Counted from the stretch's first letter, positions 8,101 to 16,092 are shown. The stretch is 64,000 bases of DNA from Bacteroides fragilis (GCA_023664485.1 JAMPFK010000010.1:8940-72939); one strand, 5' to 3'. Program-made: numbers and translations. The notes: generated by a model not told the origin, from the letters alone.

Positions 8101-10259
8101 CTCTCATCCAGAAAGAAATCGACCTTTTGGAAGAGAAAAAGGATGCTCTTACAAAAGAACAAGAAACTATCCAGAAATTATTGGATAAATCAAATAAGTA
8201 TTACGATAATTTAATTAAACAGCAAGAGAAAATGTGGGACTCCATGATTAAAGGCATGGAACAGCAGAAATCCAAATGGGAAGAATTAGCTGATATTCAG
8301 CAGATTGCGGACGCTTACAGCAAAGTACAGCAGGTATTTGGCGAAATGGGGTATACAGTCGAGGATGTACTTAACGGAAATACACGGGCATTTGAAGATT
8401 TTAAGTCAAAATATATATCGCTGATAAGTGATGTAAATAACAATTCCGATTTTACGAATGGGCTTGTATATGCCACTGGCATTGCAAAAGAAAATCTTGG
8501 CAGCTTTCTTGACAAAACAAAAGAAGCCGGTACGGGCATTGATGAACTTTCAGCAAAATCTGGTGAATTAGGTACTGTAACAGAGGGTATGGACGGATTA
8601 GCGACATCCGCTTCCGAAGCCAACACAAACATCGCCGAAACAGCAACAAATGTAGGAAATGTTGCAACAAATGTAGGAAATCTGTCATCCAATCTCACTG
8701 AAGTAAACACTCTTGTAACCGACGAACAAACAGCTTTCAATAATCTGAAACAAACAATATCAGAAGTCATTGAAACGATCAATCAGAAAACTGAAGCTAT
8801 TCAGAACGAGCAGAATGCTGCGAACATAGCAACAAGCAGCGAAATGGCGGACTTCTTACTGCTGAAAGAAAAAATTCTTGAAGTAAAAGAAACTCTTGAA
8901 TCTTTTGGTACTCCAGAAGAAGGTATTATTAGTGATATTACGTCTGCTATTCAGTCACTAAATGATATTAATTTAGACGAAGGACTCATTGCACAATTTA
9001 CCAGCCTTAAAGAAGCTATTGATTCCGTTACTTCTGCTATCAGCGGTGGCGGTGAATCCTCTGGCGGAGAAGGACAAGGAAATTCTGGTACAGCACAAAG
9101 CGGTAAAGCTGGTGGAAATAATTCAGAAGGCGGCACAGGTGGTAATTCTCTCACTGGGGCAATCGAACAGATGGGTGAAACAGCCATTACAACAATCGGT
9201 GAACCCGAAGCAGAAGGCGACGGCACTGTAATCGGCGAGTTTGGTTCCATGAAAACTGCTGTAAATGATGTAACTGCTGCTATTGGTGGTGGTGATTCTG
9301 AAAGCGGAAGTTCTGGTAGCAATGCAAGCGGCGAGGGAGATTCTGATAATCTCATCGGCTCTATCGTTAATCTTGGCGAGACAACAGAGGAAACACTGGG
9401 AGAACCTGATGGAGATGGTATCACTGGCAGATTTGGACAGTTCAAGGATGTTGTTGCGGAAGCGAATGAACAGGTACACGGAATTTCTGATGGACTTGCT
9501 GCTATTGACGGGCAGACCGTTGAATGTACTATCAAAATAAACATTGAAACTTCTGGTGGATTACCGGCATATGCTTCTGGTACAGCACTTGGAGCAATGA
9601 ATCTTGAAAGTACTGAATATACACCGAAATATGAAGGAAATGCTCATGTATCAGGAACAGCAAACGTTACTGGTAACTGGGGAGTCAAAAAGCCGGGACG
9701 CTCTCTTGTCGGGGAGATAGGACAGGAAATCTGGGTTCATTCAGCAGATGGTACTTTTGAAACGGTAGGTAATAATGGCCCCGAATGGATTAAGACTGAA
9801 AAAGGGGATCTAATCTTCAATCATCTCCAGACAAAAGAACTGCTTGATAAAGGTAATATTGTAAAAACGGGAAAAGCCTATGCGAATGGTACAGTTCAGT
9901 ATTCAGATGGCACTATTATACAGCCAAACGGAAGTGTACTGCGTCCGTTACAACTCGGTGATAAAGGCTGGGATTTGTACCAGGCTGGGCAGAAACTTAT
10001 AGAAAAGTGGAAAGAAAGCGGTGAGGAAGTATTCTCTAATGCCGTGTTTGAAGGACGTAAGCAGATGGAGAAATGGACGAAAGAGATCACGAATAATCAG
10101 GCTATCAATAATGTTGTGAATAACAATAAGAATATTCAGCAGCCAATACATAATGAAATCCATGTTACTTTACCTAATGTAACAAATTCAACATCTGCAG
10201 AGTCGTTATTAAAGGATTTGGAATCTATCAATACAAAGAAATACCAGGTAGACTGGTAA
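5166..10259 (+). CDS. Phage tail tape measure protein, C-terminal part
   Basis: This frame is open from 5061; the TTG at 5166 has no ribosome site, supporting that it is the continuation of the upstream half rather than a separate gene. Features in order: a hydrophobic helix near residues 68-88 (I-S-M-G-I-G-I-A-I-Q-A-A), long Ala/Glu-rich helices, a dense coiled coil at about 840-1030 with heptad Glu/Lys/Ile, a Gly/Ser-rich region at about 1290-1420 with two repeated blocks containing G-E-T and I-G-E-P/L-G-E-P, and a C-terminal domain ending Y-Q-V-D-W that recurs in tape measures of gut siphophages. Together with the upstream half it would imply a tail of roughly 350 nm by the usual 0.15 nm per residue rule. 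Confidence 0.85.
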   Translation: MHWNDKLSIGKTDLDSFNSSVVQNNAQLKNYLSTCTKDAPASLSGYKSYLNAAGVSTDALRLKTILLNSAISMGIGIAIQAAVQGITYLIQREENLRQATEEAANAYKDSASSIEDYTSRYQELHKALIAAKGNEEETYNIKKQLLELQTELNDKFGEECGTVDLVTNAYESQTEVIRALNKEKARLFLNENKDGIDKAEKEMTKDRHYNLSYTGLIGNTDKGQALKEIAEKYKEQGITLLDEYGDGNYLQFSIHLNTDAQSAYETVNAFENDLRDRAKELGDEHMFDDVLNVSSDSLNKAKETIEKHGDTYRQALTAEIVSDDDKAKTYGEALKAVEAYNDAVLRSENPYDDQNVTQAKENLDAIKTSIQDNEAEWEKYSILFDDIFGQADTRLLEFNEALKTDSGLQELANDLEGLSDIDLQALDENIGENDSFDKLKEVASGYKISVDELIAALVRLGYVQGEIQSTVSDTTQSIAPTISSSIQQIATQLEPQFAKLGDAYKEIFQFDDNGQEIFSLDNIDNSMLEELRQTFAEIKEEVGVTFDASQLDSFFNTLTNGNSTAEQVQQAFNDLATTYLYSTDTLEQLNSETANAIAKQLEELGVQNAAEIVADELKAKTEELIVAKEYLAQTGQELASATDSEVNAFILEQIEAGNCGEALALLQLKKMLVNGTLLDTTADINNVLALAQAAGITSDALTRLASLKAAFDNAQASGNYGAMNAISAEIEKTKNQVETDIANFKPVEIQFDSASAAKSAAKAGKDAAKSYTSAFQEELQEWKDLEEQGKISHKQYLDALLRLVKKYFGDRKKYAKEYAQYMNEYLNGYLDLYNSALSGISTLLNQKISAANDAKDVAITALQEEKEAAAEAYQAKIDAIEAEKDAIDDLIDEKNKKIDSINEEIDAIEKASESRKKNIQLEKDQYNLEKMLNQRTTSVYKEGVGFVFEADTTGIRDAKEKVKEDQEALQIDGLKNEISLIQKEIDLLEEKKDALTKEQETIQKLLDKSNKYYDNLIKQQEKMWDSMIKGMEQQKSKWEELADIQQIADAYSKVQQVFGEMGYTVEDVLNGNTRAFEDFKSKYISLISDVNNNSDFTNGLVYATGIAKENLGSFLDKTKEAGTGIDELSAKSGELGTVTEGMDGLATSASEANTNIAETATNVGNVATNVGNLSSNLTEVNTLVTDEQTAFNNLKQTISEVIETINQKTEAIQNEQNAANIATSSEMADFLLLKEKILEVKETLESFGTPEEGIISDITSAIQSLNDINLDEGLIAQFTSLKEAIDSVTSAISGGGESSGGEGQGNSGTAQSGKAGGNNSEGGTGGNSLTGAIEQMGETAITTIGEPEAEGDGTVIGEFGSMKTAVNDVTAAIGGGDSESGSSGSNASGEGDSDNLIGSIVNLGETTEETLGEPDGDGITGRFGQFKDVVAEANEQVHGISDGLAAIDGQTVECTIKINIETSGGLPAYASGTALGAMNLESTEYTPKYEGNAHVSGTANVTGNWGVKKPGRSLVGEIGQEIWVHSADGTFETVGNNGPEWIKTEKGDLIFNHLQTKELLDKGNIVKTGKAYANGTVQYSDGTIIQPNGSVLRPLQLGDKGWDLYQAGQKLIEKWKESGEEVFSNAVFEGRKQMEKWTKEITNNQAINNVVNNNKNIQQPIHNEIHVTLPNVTNSTSAESLLKDLESINTKKYQVDW

Positions 10260-10277
10260 AAATAACATATTAAAATT

Positions 10278-10321
10278 AATCCCGGTATTGGCTATATATA
10301 ATAACTGGCTTTCGGGATTTT
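10278..10321 (+). terminator. Terminator after the tape measure
   Basis: AATCCCG pairs with CGGGATT across a long AT-rich loop and is followed by TTTTAT. It sits 18 bp after the tape-measure stop. Confidence 0.55.
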
Positions 10322-10343
10322 TATAGATATAAGGAGAAACGGA

Positions 10344-10577
10344 ATGAAGAAATTAACGAAAGAACAATTAATTGATTTAATATTTGATAGATGTAATGAA
10401 ATTGCAATAAAAAATTCGAGTAGCTTTGAACAACATATATCTGAAATTGTTAAGGAATCGCAAAATGATGGAGCAAAAATGACAGTGGATTTTGTCACAG
10501 CATATGGGAATGAAATGAGAAAAGAATGTTGTCAGACCTTTGCGGAAATTTTGTATGAAATACTTTATTCGGAATAA
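10344..10577 (+). CDS. Small hypothetical phage protein (77 aa)
   Basis: ATG 10344 follows AAGGAGAAAC. The product, starting MKKLTKEQLIDLIF, is a predicted all-helical, slightly acidic protein without signal peptide or recognised motif, apart from a Cys-Cys pair near residue 62. It is 14 bp from the next gene and probably co-transcribed with it. In phage order genes here are tail or lysis accessory genes, but nothing in the sequence fixes a function. Confidence 0.5.
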   Translation: MKKLTKEQLIDLIFDRCNEIAIKNSSSFEQHISEIVKESQNDGAKMTVDFVTAYGNEMRKECCQTFAEILYEILYSE

Positions 10578-10591
10578 GGGGAGAAAACGAG

Positions 10592-10852
10592 ATGGGTAAC
10601 ATAGCAGACGAGATTTTAAAAACAATTAAGTATGCGGTTGATAGAAAAAGTGTGAATTGTGATTGTACATATGAATCTGTTATAAAGGATATTACGCCAA
10701 AAGGATATGTGATTTTGGATAATACAGGAAGTGAACGTACCGTAAAATGTAGCATACCAGACTTAAAGTTGAGAAAGATGCAAAGGGTATGGGTGCGAGA
10801 GCCTATGGGAAACTTAAATAAACTTCATATATGTGGTGTGGTAGGAAAATAA
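10592..10852 (+). CDS. Small hypothetical phage protein, predicted beta-barrel (86 aa)
   Basis: ATG 10592 is preceded by GGGGAGAAAACGAG. Alternating strands such as K-G-Y-V-I-L-D, R-T-V-K-C-S-I-P and Q-R-V-W-V-R-E-P, with I-C-G-V-V-G-K at the end, suggest a small OB-like barrel. Proteins of this size and pattern occur near tape-measure and baseplate genes of Firmicute phages, but no function is assigned. There is no signal peptide. Confidence 0.5.
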   Translation: MGNIADEILKTIKYAVDRKSVNCDCTYESVIKDITPKGYVILDNTGSERTVKCSIPDLKLRKMQRVWVREPMGNLNKLHICGVVGK

Positions 10853-10901
10853 ATTTTCTATGATTTTAAACAAATAATATAACTATAAACAAAGTCGATG
10901 T

Positions 10902-10935
10902 GAATATGATTCGCCAATTTGGACGAGTCATGTTC
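10902..10935. other. Isolated hairpin between phage genes and integrase
   Basis: Arms GAATATGATTCG and CGAGTCATGTTC pair over 12 bp with two G-U wobbles on the plus strand, with a 10-nt loop. No T run follows, so it is not an ordinary terminator. Nothing else is evident in 10853-10988. Confidence 0.35.
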
Positions 10936-10988
10936 CTTATAATATGTGGATTAGGTAATTTAAAAATTGAATACTGATATGATTTTAG

Positions 10989-11020
10989 GGTACTGTCACG
11001 GTTTATAGCAGTACCTTTTT
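10989..11020 (+). terminator. Terminator upstream of the integrase gene
   Basis: Perfect 7-bp stem GGTACTG/CAGTACC followed by TTTTT. It separates tail-region transcription from the integrase. Confidence 0.65.
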
Positions 11021-11066
11021 AGATAAATTTTTGTAGAGGTGAAATGCTATAGGAAATACAATAGAA

Positions 11067-12293
11067 TTGAATAATCTGCGATATAATTCATTTACACAAA
11101 ATAACGATTTATTGCGGTTCATTATTAATAGTGGTATGATTGATATTAACGATGTACAGAATAGTATGGAAGCTATGAAAAGGGAAGAACTGTTAAAGCA
11201 ACACACATATGAAATGTGGCAGGGTAAAGATGGGAAGTGGTATACATATTTGCCAGCGAAAAACGGCGGCAGGATGCTTAAAAAGAGAAAAAACAGAAAA
11301 GACTTGGAAAATGTTCTAATTGAATATTACAAAAGCAGAAAAGAAGTTACATTAGGAGATGTATTTCAAGAGTGGGTATCTCAAAAACTTAAATATGGAG
11401 AAATCCAAAAACAGACGTTTGATAGATATACCACTGACTTTCACAGATTTTTTGATAACACTGATATTGCCCAAAAAGATATTCGGAAGATAACTGAGGA
11501 TGATTTAGAATTGTTTATCCGAGAAACTATCAAGAGTAAAAACCTGTCTCATAAATCTTATGGTGGCTTACGACTTCTGATTGTTGGAATATTCAAATGT
11601 GCAAAGAAAAGAAAGTACACTGAAATTAGCATAACGCAGTTTATGGGCGATTTGGATTTGCCGCAAAAATGTTTTGTGCGAAGAACTGCTAAAGACAAAG
11701 AATCAGTCTTTACGGATGATGAAGTGGCAAAAATTTCCAGATATATTGAAGAAAATCCTTCTTTGATAAATTATGGGATTTTACTTGCTTTCCAGACAGG
11801 GGTGCGCGTAGGAGAACTCTGTACACTTAAATACTCTGATATTCATGACAATAAGTTATGTATTAGGCGTACAGAAGTACGATACAGAGGAAAAGATGGG
11901 AAATATGTATTTGAAGTTCGTGAATCACCTAAAACAGAAGCGGGGAATCGAGATATAATCCTAAATTCAGATGCACAAAAGACACTGAGAGAGATTAGAA
12001 AGATAAATCCGTTTGGAGAGTATATGTTTATGAGTGATGGAAAGCGGATTAAAGAAAAAGCATTTAGCGTTAAGATTGTTAAAATATGTAAATATGTAGG
12101 AATTAAAGAACGCTCAATGCACAAGGCAAGAAAAACTTATGCCACTAAGTTAATAAATGGCGGCGTAGATGAGAGCATCGTGATTCAGCAGATGGGACAT
12201 ACATCTATTGATTGTACGAAAAATTACTATTATTTCAATAATAAAAGTGACGAAGATGCGGAAAAGCAGATTGAAAGAGCCATATCTTATTAA
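11067..12293 (+). CDS. int: Tyrosine site-specific integrase
   Basis: The 408-residue protein is a phage-type tyrosine recombinase that catalyses integration and excision at the tRNA attachment site just downstream. Residues ~60-100 form an AP2-like arm-binding region (Y-E-M-W-Q-G-K-D-G-K-W), ~110-210 the SAM-like core-binding domain, and ~225-400 the catalytic domain with the first Arg in T-G-V-R-V-G-E-L, H-K-A-R as the HxxR box, G-H-T-S as the second His, and the nucleophile Tyr in N-Y-Y-Y-F. The TTG at 11067 is the best available start after an in-frame stop at 11040; AGGAAA lies upstream at about ten bases. Gene orientation points toward attR, as is common for int genes at element ends. 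Confidence 0.9.
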   Translation: MNNLRYNSFTQNNDLLRFIINSGMIDINDVQNSMEAMKREELLKQHTYEMWQGKDGKWYTYLPAKNGGRMLKKRKNRKDLENVLIEYYKSRKEVTLGDVFQEWVSQKLKYGEIQKQTFDRYTTDFHRFFDNTDIAQKDIRKITEDDLELFIRETIKSKNLSHKSYGGLRLLIVGIFKCAKKRKYTEISITQFMGDLDLPQKCFVRRTAKDKESVFTDDEVAKISRYIEENPSLINYGILLAFQTGVRVGELCTLKYSDIHDNKLCIRRTEVRYRGKDGKYVFEVRESPKTEAGNRDIILNSDAQKTLREIRKINPFGEYMFMSDGKRIKEKAFSVKIVKICKYVGIKERSMHKARKTYATKLINGGVDESIVIQQMGHTSIDCTKNYYYFNNKSDEDAEKQIERAISY

Positions 12294-12305
12294 TATGATT
12301 ACCAA

Positions 12306-12325
12306 GTAATCAAAGGTAATCAAAG
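12306..12325 (+). repeat. Two tandem 10-bp repeats, probable integrase arm sites
   Basis: GTAATCAAAG occurs twice in perfect tandem (12306-12315 and 12316-12325), with a flanking inverted GATTAC. Position between int and the att core is where arm-type integrase sites are expected. Confidence 0.5.
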
Positions 12326-12360
12326 CAAAAACGGAGAAATGCCGTATTTTCAAGGAAAAC

Positions 12361-12397
12361 TGGTATTGTAGTGAGGGTTCAAGTCCCCCTCTCGCTA
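12361..12397 (+). other. attR: 3' fragment of a tRNA gene (tRNA-Leu-like)
   Basis: The stretch contains a T-arm (GAGGG, loop TTCAAGT, then CCCC) and an acceptor 3' strand CTCTCGC, preceded by a variable-arm-like segment, as in tRNA-Leu. No 5' half precedes it because the integrase gene is there. This is the expected duplicated tRNA end left at one side of an element that integrates into a tRNA gene; the intact tRNA should be at the other end, outside the window. Confidence 0.6.
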
Positions 12398-12411
12398 CTA
12401 CCTTTAGAAGT

Positions 12412-12451
12412 GCGGAAAGCCTCGATTTTAGCGGCTTTCCGCTTCTTTTTT
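12412..12451 (+). terminator. Terminator after attR
   Basis: Perfect 10-bp stem GCGGAAAGCC/GGCTTTCCGC followed by TTCTTTTTTT. It was probably the terminator of the tRNA gene before insertion. Confidence 0.85.
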
Positions 12452-12571
12452 GTCCGGATATGGCTCCCATTGGAGACACCTCCGGAGAAATTATGGCAAT
12501 AAAGACGGAGTATAATGGTTCTGAACGATTACACTCATTTTTTTCTTACTTACTCAACAATAACTTTGTAA

Positions 12572-12600
12572 TTGACACGCTATATGCGTATAAATATAAT
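12572..12600 (+). promoter_or_regulatory. Sigma-A promoter for the flavodoxin gene
   Basis: Consensus TTGACA (12572-12577) and TATAAT (12595-12600) with a 17-bp spacer, 60 bp before the flavodoxin start. Confidence 0.8.
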
Positions 12601-12660
12601 GAAAAGTGATACGAAAATAAGAGTAAAGCATTTTTTAAGAGTATGGGAGGTTGAACTGTT

Positions 12661-13080
12661 ATGAACGTTGCAGTAAGGTATTATACGAGATCGGGAAACA
12701 CCAGAAAACTTGCCGATGCGGTTGCAGACGCGGTCGGCGTGAAGGCAGAGACAACCGAAAATGCGCTTACGGAGGATGTGGATATTCTCTTTCTGTGCAG
12801 TTCTGTCTACGCTTATGGCGTAGATGAAAATGTCAAAAGGTTTCTTTCGGATATCCATGTAAAAGTAGGAAAGGTTGTTAATGTCAGTACGGCCGCACTG
12901 GTAAAATCCACTTATAAGCAGGTGGGAAAGCTTCTGAAGGAAAAAGGGATTCCGCAGACGGAAGAGGAATTTTACTGTAAGGGTTCTTTTGGGCCGATGC
13001 ACAAAGGAAAACCGGATGAAAGCGACTGCAAGGCTGCCGCTGCCTTTGCAAAGAAGATCGTAGGAAAGAAGGGAAGATAA
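12661..13080 (+). CDS. Flavodoxin domain protein
   Basis: The 139-residue protein opens with a beta strand and the phosphate-binding loop T-R-S-G-N-T-R, which holds the FMN phosphate in flavodoxins. Further strands (V-D-I-L-F-L-C-S-S-V-Y-A) match the second flavin loop. It is a soluble electron-transfer protein of the short flavodoxin type. ATG 12661 follows GGGAGGTTG. Three base pairs separate it from the membrane protein gene, which in turn overlaps a truncated radical SAM gene; such flavodoxin-plus-radical SAM neighbours fit a reductant supply for the radical enzyme, now lost here. Confidence 0.8.
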   Translation: MNVAVRYYTRSGNTRKLADAVADAVGVKAETTENALTEDVDILFLCSSVYAYGVDENVKRFLSDIHVKVGKVVNVSTAALVKSTYKQVGKLLKEKGIPQTEEEFYCKGSFGPMHKGKPDESDCKAAAAFAKKIVGKKGR

Positions 13081-13083
13081 ATT

Positions 13084-13779
13084 ATGCAGGCAATCATGGA
13101 AACGCTGTTTGATATTGTATATCTGACGCTGGTTATCACGGTTGGAATCAGGATGATGCGTAAAAGCCGCGGTGAAAAACAATATTTCCTGTTCGGCATG
13201 ATGGCGCTTATTCTTGGTGTGGGCGATGCGTTCCATCTTCTTCCCCGCGCTTATGCTTTATGTACGACAGGGCTGGAAAATTATACGGCGGCGCTTGGCG
13301 TCGGCAAGCTGGTCACATCTGTTACGATGACGCTGTTTTATGTATTGCTTTATGATGTATGGCGGGTGCGTTACAGGGTACAGGGCGGGAATGTTCTTAC
13401 GGTCTGCGTCCGCCTGTTGGCCGCGGCCAGGATTATCCTGTGTCTTTTTCCGCAGAATCAATGGACGTCCGCGGACGCGCCGCTTGCATGGGGAATTTAT
13501 AGAAATATCCCGTTTGTGGTGCTCGGACTGCTTATCATTGTTCTTTTTTTCCAAAAGGCATCCGAAACGGGCGACAGAGGATTCCGGTTCATGTGGCTGG
13601 CGATTGTCTTAAGCTTTGGATTTTATATTCCGGTGGTCCTTTTTGCGGATGCGGTTCCGATGATCGGGATGCTCATGATACCTAAGACCTGTGCTTATGT
13701 GTGGGCGGTGCTGATGGGATATTATGATATGAAGAAGGAACTCGGCGGTATGGAGAAACAGGAGGCTTTTTATGGATGA
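13084..13779 (+). CDS. Seven-helix membrane protein of unknown function
   Basis: The 231 residues contain about seven hydrophobic helices (for example ~8-22, 35-50, 72-90, 108-122, 142-160, 172-190, 197-215) with short polar loops. No catalytic motif is recognised. It starts 3 bp after the flavodoxin gene and its last 8 bases overlap the radical SAM stub, so the three formed one operon. A regulatory or transport role cannot be told from the sequence. Confidence 0.7.
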   Translation: MQAIMETLFDIVYLTLVITVGIRMMRKSRGEKQYFLFGMMALILGVGDAFHLLPRAYALCTTGLENYTAALGVGKLVTSVTMTLFYVLLYDVWRVRYRVQGGNVLTVCVRLLAAARIILCLFPQNQWTSADAPLAWGIYRNIPFVVLGLLIIVLFFQKASETGDRGFRFMWLAIVLSFGFYIPVVLFADAVPMIGMLMIPKTCAYVWAVLMGYYDMKKELGGMEKQEAFYG

Positions 13780-13930
13780 AAATTTTAATATTCAGGCCTA
13801 TATGACGCGGGGCGTGGAACGGATTGCAGCCGATTCCCTGAAAGCGGCGTTAGGGGATCCGCGGGAAAGCGCGCTCATGCTGAAATTTGCGGCAGCCAGC
13901 AGGAAGGCGTCGAAGCTTCGGGCGGAGGTC
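13772..13930 (+). pseudogene. Radical SAM protein, N-terminal stub
   Basis: The frame begins M-D-E-N-F-N-I-Q and continues G-V-E-R-I...D-S-L-K-A-A-L...E-S-A-L-M-L-K-F-A-A-A-S-R-K-A-S-K, the N-terminal leader of a radical SAM family common in Lachnospiraceae, which should reach the C-x3-C-x2-C cluster motif near residue 75. Here similarity stops at about residue 52 and the frame runs on as unrelated sequence to a stop at 14065; no CxxxCxxC is present. The gene is broken by a deletion whose other side appears to be the manA stub. Confidence 0.65.
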
Positions 13931-14013
13931 ATCTCTGCTGATTTTCCGGACAGCCTTGCGGGGCGCTGCCGCAGGGGAGATAATAATACCGAAAATGTAG
14001 TTTCGCTATCGAT

Positions 14014-14093
14014 AAGGAGCTTTCTTCATCCGCCAGACGGCGCCAGCCCCGGATATAGTCTTTAAAGCCCGGTTCTAATTTAAGAATGCTCAT
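14014..14093 (-). pseudogene. manA: Mannose-6-phosphate isomerase, N-terminal stub
   Basis: On the minus strand an ATG at 14093, preceded by GAGGATAAA, starts M-S-I-L-K-L-E-P-G-F-K-D-Y-I-R-G-W-R-R-L, the typical N-terminus of class I ManA (usual form ...KDYxWGGxRL). Similarity ends after about 26 residues. It lies 69 bp downstream of the ROK kinase in the same direction, as in kinase-manA operons where fructose and mannose phosphates are interconverted. Only the first tenth of the gene remains. Confidence 0.65.
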
Positions 14094-14161
14094 TTTATCC
14101 TCTATGTCGAGCAGTTTGCTGCGATGACATCGAGCCGGGAATTCCAGATTCCCGGCTGCGC

Positions 14162-15052
14162 TCATGGCATATCCCCGGCTTCCCCTGTTTTTGCCATGAT
14201 TCCCAGTTTCAACGCCCCCATAATGCCGGGATCTTCTCTCAGCGCTGGCGGCACAATGTATTCATCGATAGATTCTCCCAGCATTTTATGCGGAATATAA
14301 CCATTCAGAAGCCGCTTTACTTCTCCGCGGATCAGGGGAAATAATTTTTCCTGGTGCATCACGCCGCCCCATAGGATAATCTTCTGCGGGGAATAAGCGA
14401 GTATGTAATCTGCGACAGCCTGTGCGATATAATATGCTTCCAGGCTCCATACCTCTTCCTGAGACGCCAGTTCGGCCGCCTTTTTACCCCACCGGCCCTC
14501 TATGGCAGGACCCGATGCCAGCCCTTCCATGCAGTTTCCGTGAAACGGGCAGCAGCCCGCATAGGTATCTTCAGGATGCTTTGTCAGCAGAATATGACCT
14601 GCCTCCGGATGCACCAGTCCATGCAATAACGCGCCGTTTAAATAGACGCCTACGCCGACGCCGGTTCCTACCGTGATATAAATGGCATTCTGCAGCCCTT
14701 TTGCCGCGCCCCATGTTACCTCTCCCAAAACAGCGCCGTTGACATCCGTATCGAATCCGACCGGAATCCCCAGCGCAGACTGAAAAGTCCCGACGATATC
14801 GCAGTTCTCCCATCCTTTTTTAGGCGTTTTCGTAATATGCCCATATGTCTTTGACTGCCTGTTTAAATCTACCGGTCCGAAACAGCCGATTCCAAGCGCT
14901 TCGATATCCCATTTCCTGAAATAACCGAGCAGATCGTCAAACGTTTCTTTCGGTTGTCTGGTCGGAAACACGGCTCTATCCAGGACTGTTCCGTTTTCAT
15001 CTCCAACGGCACATACCATTTTCGTGCCGCCCGCTTCAATGCCTCCAAACAT
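14162..15052 (-). CDS. ROK-family sugar kinase (fructokinase type)
   Basis: The 296-residue cytosolic kinase has the ROK ATP site (G-G-I-E-A-G-G-T-K near the N-terminus), the sugar site around F-D-T-D-V-N-G-A, the phosphate motif G-T-G-V-G-V-G, and a zinc site G-H-I-L-L...C-C-P-F-H-G-N-C-M-E-G. The Cys-x2-His-x2-Cys zinc arrangement is that of GmuE/YdhR-like fructokinases. It likely phosphorylates fructose or mannose at C6. The gene is read leftward toward the manA stub, so its operon partner has been lost. ATG 15052 gives the family length. Confidence 0.85.
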   Translation of the reverse strand: MFGGIEAGGTKMVCAVGDENGTVLDRAVFPTRQPKETFDDLLGYFRKWDIEALGIGCFGPVDLNRQSKTYGHITKTPKKGWENCDIVGTFQSALGIPVGFDTDVNGAVLGEVTWGAAKGLQNAIYITVGTGVGVGVYLNGALLHGLVHPEAGHILLTKHPEDTYAGCCPFHGNCMEGLASGPAIEGRWGKKAAELASQEEVWSLEAYYIAQAVADYILAYSPQKIILWGGVMHQEKLFPLIRGEVKRLLNGYIPHKMLGESIDEYIVPPALREDPGIMGALKLGIMAKTGEAGDMP

Positions 15053-15276
15053 TTCGTATAACCTCTCATTTCCATTTCATTTTCGTTTATTCTGTTTCTT
15101 ACGTCCACAAGTTTACAGAGTGTTTTGATACAGGGACTATATCATATCATTTCAGAATCAGTTTGTCTACCGGTTTTAACTGCCGTTTTTAAAACATTTT
15201 TCCGCGCTGAAATATTTTTCTGACATAAGAACTGAATTCTCTCCTGCAGGCGATAAAGTTTATAAAGAAGCCGGCT

Positions 15277-16092
15277 TCAGGAAAATGACGTTCTTTTCCC
15301 ATTTTGCATGCGGTGTGTTTTACGGTACTGGCTGGGAGTCATACCGGTTATTTTTTTAAACTGGCGCATGAAGTGCAGCTCATTGTCATAACCGCAGAAC
15401 AGTGCCAGGGACGAGACAGACATTTCAGAAATACATAGATAAAGCTGTGCATGTCTGATTCGGGCATGGATAATATCCTGTGTGCAGGTTGTCTGGAAAA
15501 ACTGTTTATATAGATGATGGAAATAGGATACGCTCAGGTTGAGTTTTTGCGCAATCAGTGGTATATCCCATTTTTTATAGGGGGCATTCAGGATTTCTAT
15601 GCGAAGTTCGTTTAAGGAATAATAGTTTTTGTTATTTGTATTGAGGTCAGAAAGAGTATGCAGCCGGTTGCTCAGGGAATAGAGCAGGGCGTGCATCAGT
15701 GAATCGATCACCTGCGTGCTGTAAGGATAGGGGGATAATTTTTCCTGTACAATCGATCTGGTGTAATCTGTCAGTGTACCCAGACAGGGAAGTGTAAAAG
15801 GGCAGTTAACAGGAATTGCGAGTTCATGGAGCAGGTTTGTATCTTCGCAATGCAGTTCGAAATGAATCCAGTCGTCATTATAATGGGGAGTTAAACATCC
15901 ATAGTGGACAGGAGAGTGAATTCCATAAATCATTACGGTATTCGGCGGGAAAGATATATTCTCTCCATTGAGTTCAAAAAAAGATTCTGTTTTAATAAGC
16001 AATAAAGTATAATCGTCAAATCCGTCAGGACAAGAGCGGTCAAGTATCATCTTATGCATGGAATCATATCCGCAGACGTTGACTGTGATCAT
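15277..16092 (-). CDS. AraC-family transcriptional regulator
   Basis: The 271-residue protein has an N-terminal cupin-like sensing half (about 1-150) and two C-terminal HTH motifs (about 175-265): W-D-I-P-L-I-A-Q-K-L-N-L-S-V-S-Y-F and the family signature F-C-G-Y-D-N-E-L-H-F-M-R-Q-F-K-K...G-M-T-P-S-Q-Y-R. It is divergent from the GH43/GH88/GH28/GH31 genes and separated by a 175-bp intergenic region, so it probably senses a sugar from the polysaccharide and activates that operon. Confidence 0.85.
   Translation of the reverse strand: MITVNVCGYDSMHKMILDRSCPDGFDDYTLLLIKTESFFELNGENISFPPNTVMIYGIHSPVHYGCLTPHYNDDWIHFELHCEDTNLLHELAIPVNCPFTLPCLGTLTDYTRSIVQEKLSPYPYSTQVIDSLMHALLYSLSNRLHTLSDLNTNNKNYYSLNELRIEILNAPYKKWDIPLIAQKLNLSVSYFHHLYKQFFQTTCTQDIIHARIRHAQLYLCISEMSVSSLALFCGYDNELHFMRQFKKITGMTPSQYRKTHRMQNGKRTSFS

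Noticed and set aside
8951..9544. A 197-codon antisense frame in the tape measure gene.
   Set aside because: Mirror of the Gly/Ser/Glu-rich repeats; Ser/Pro-rich composition and no ribosome site.
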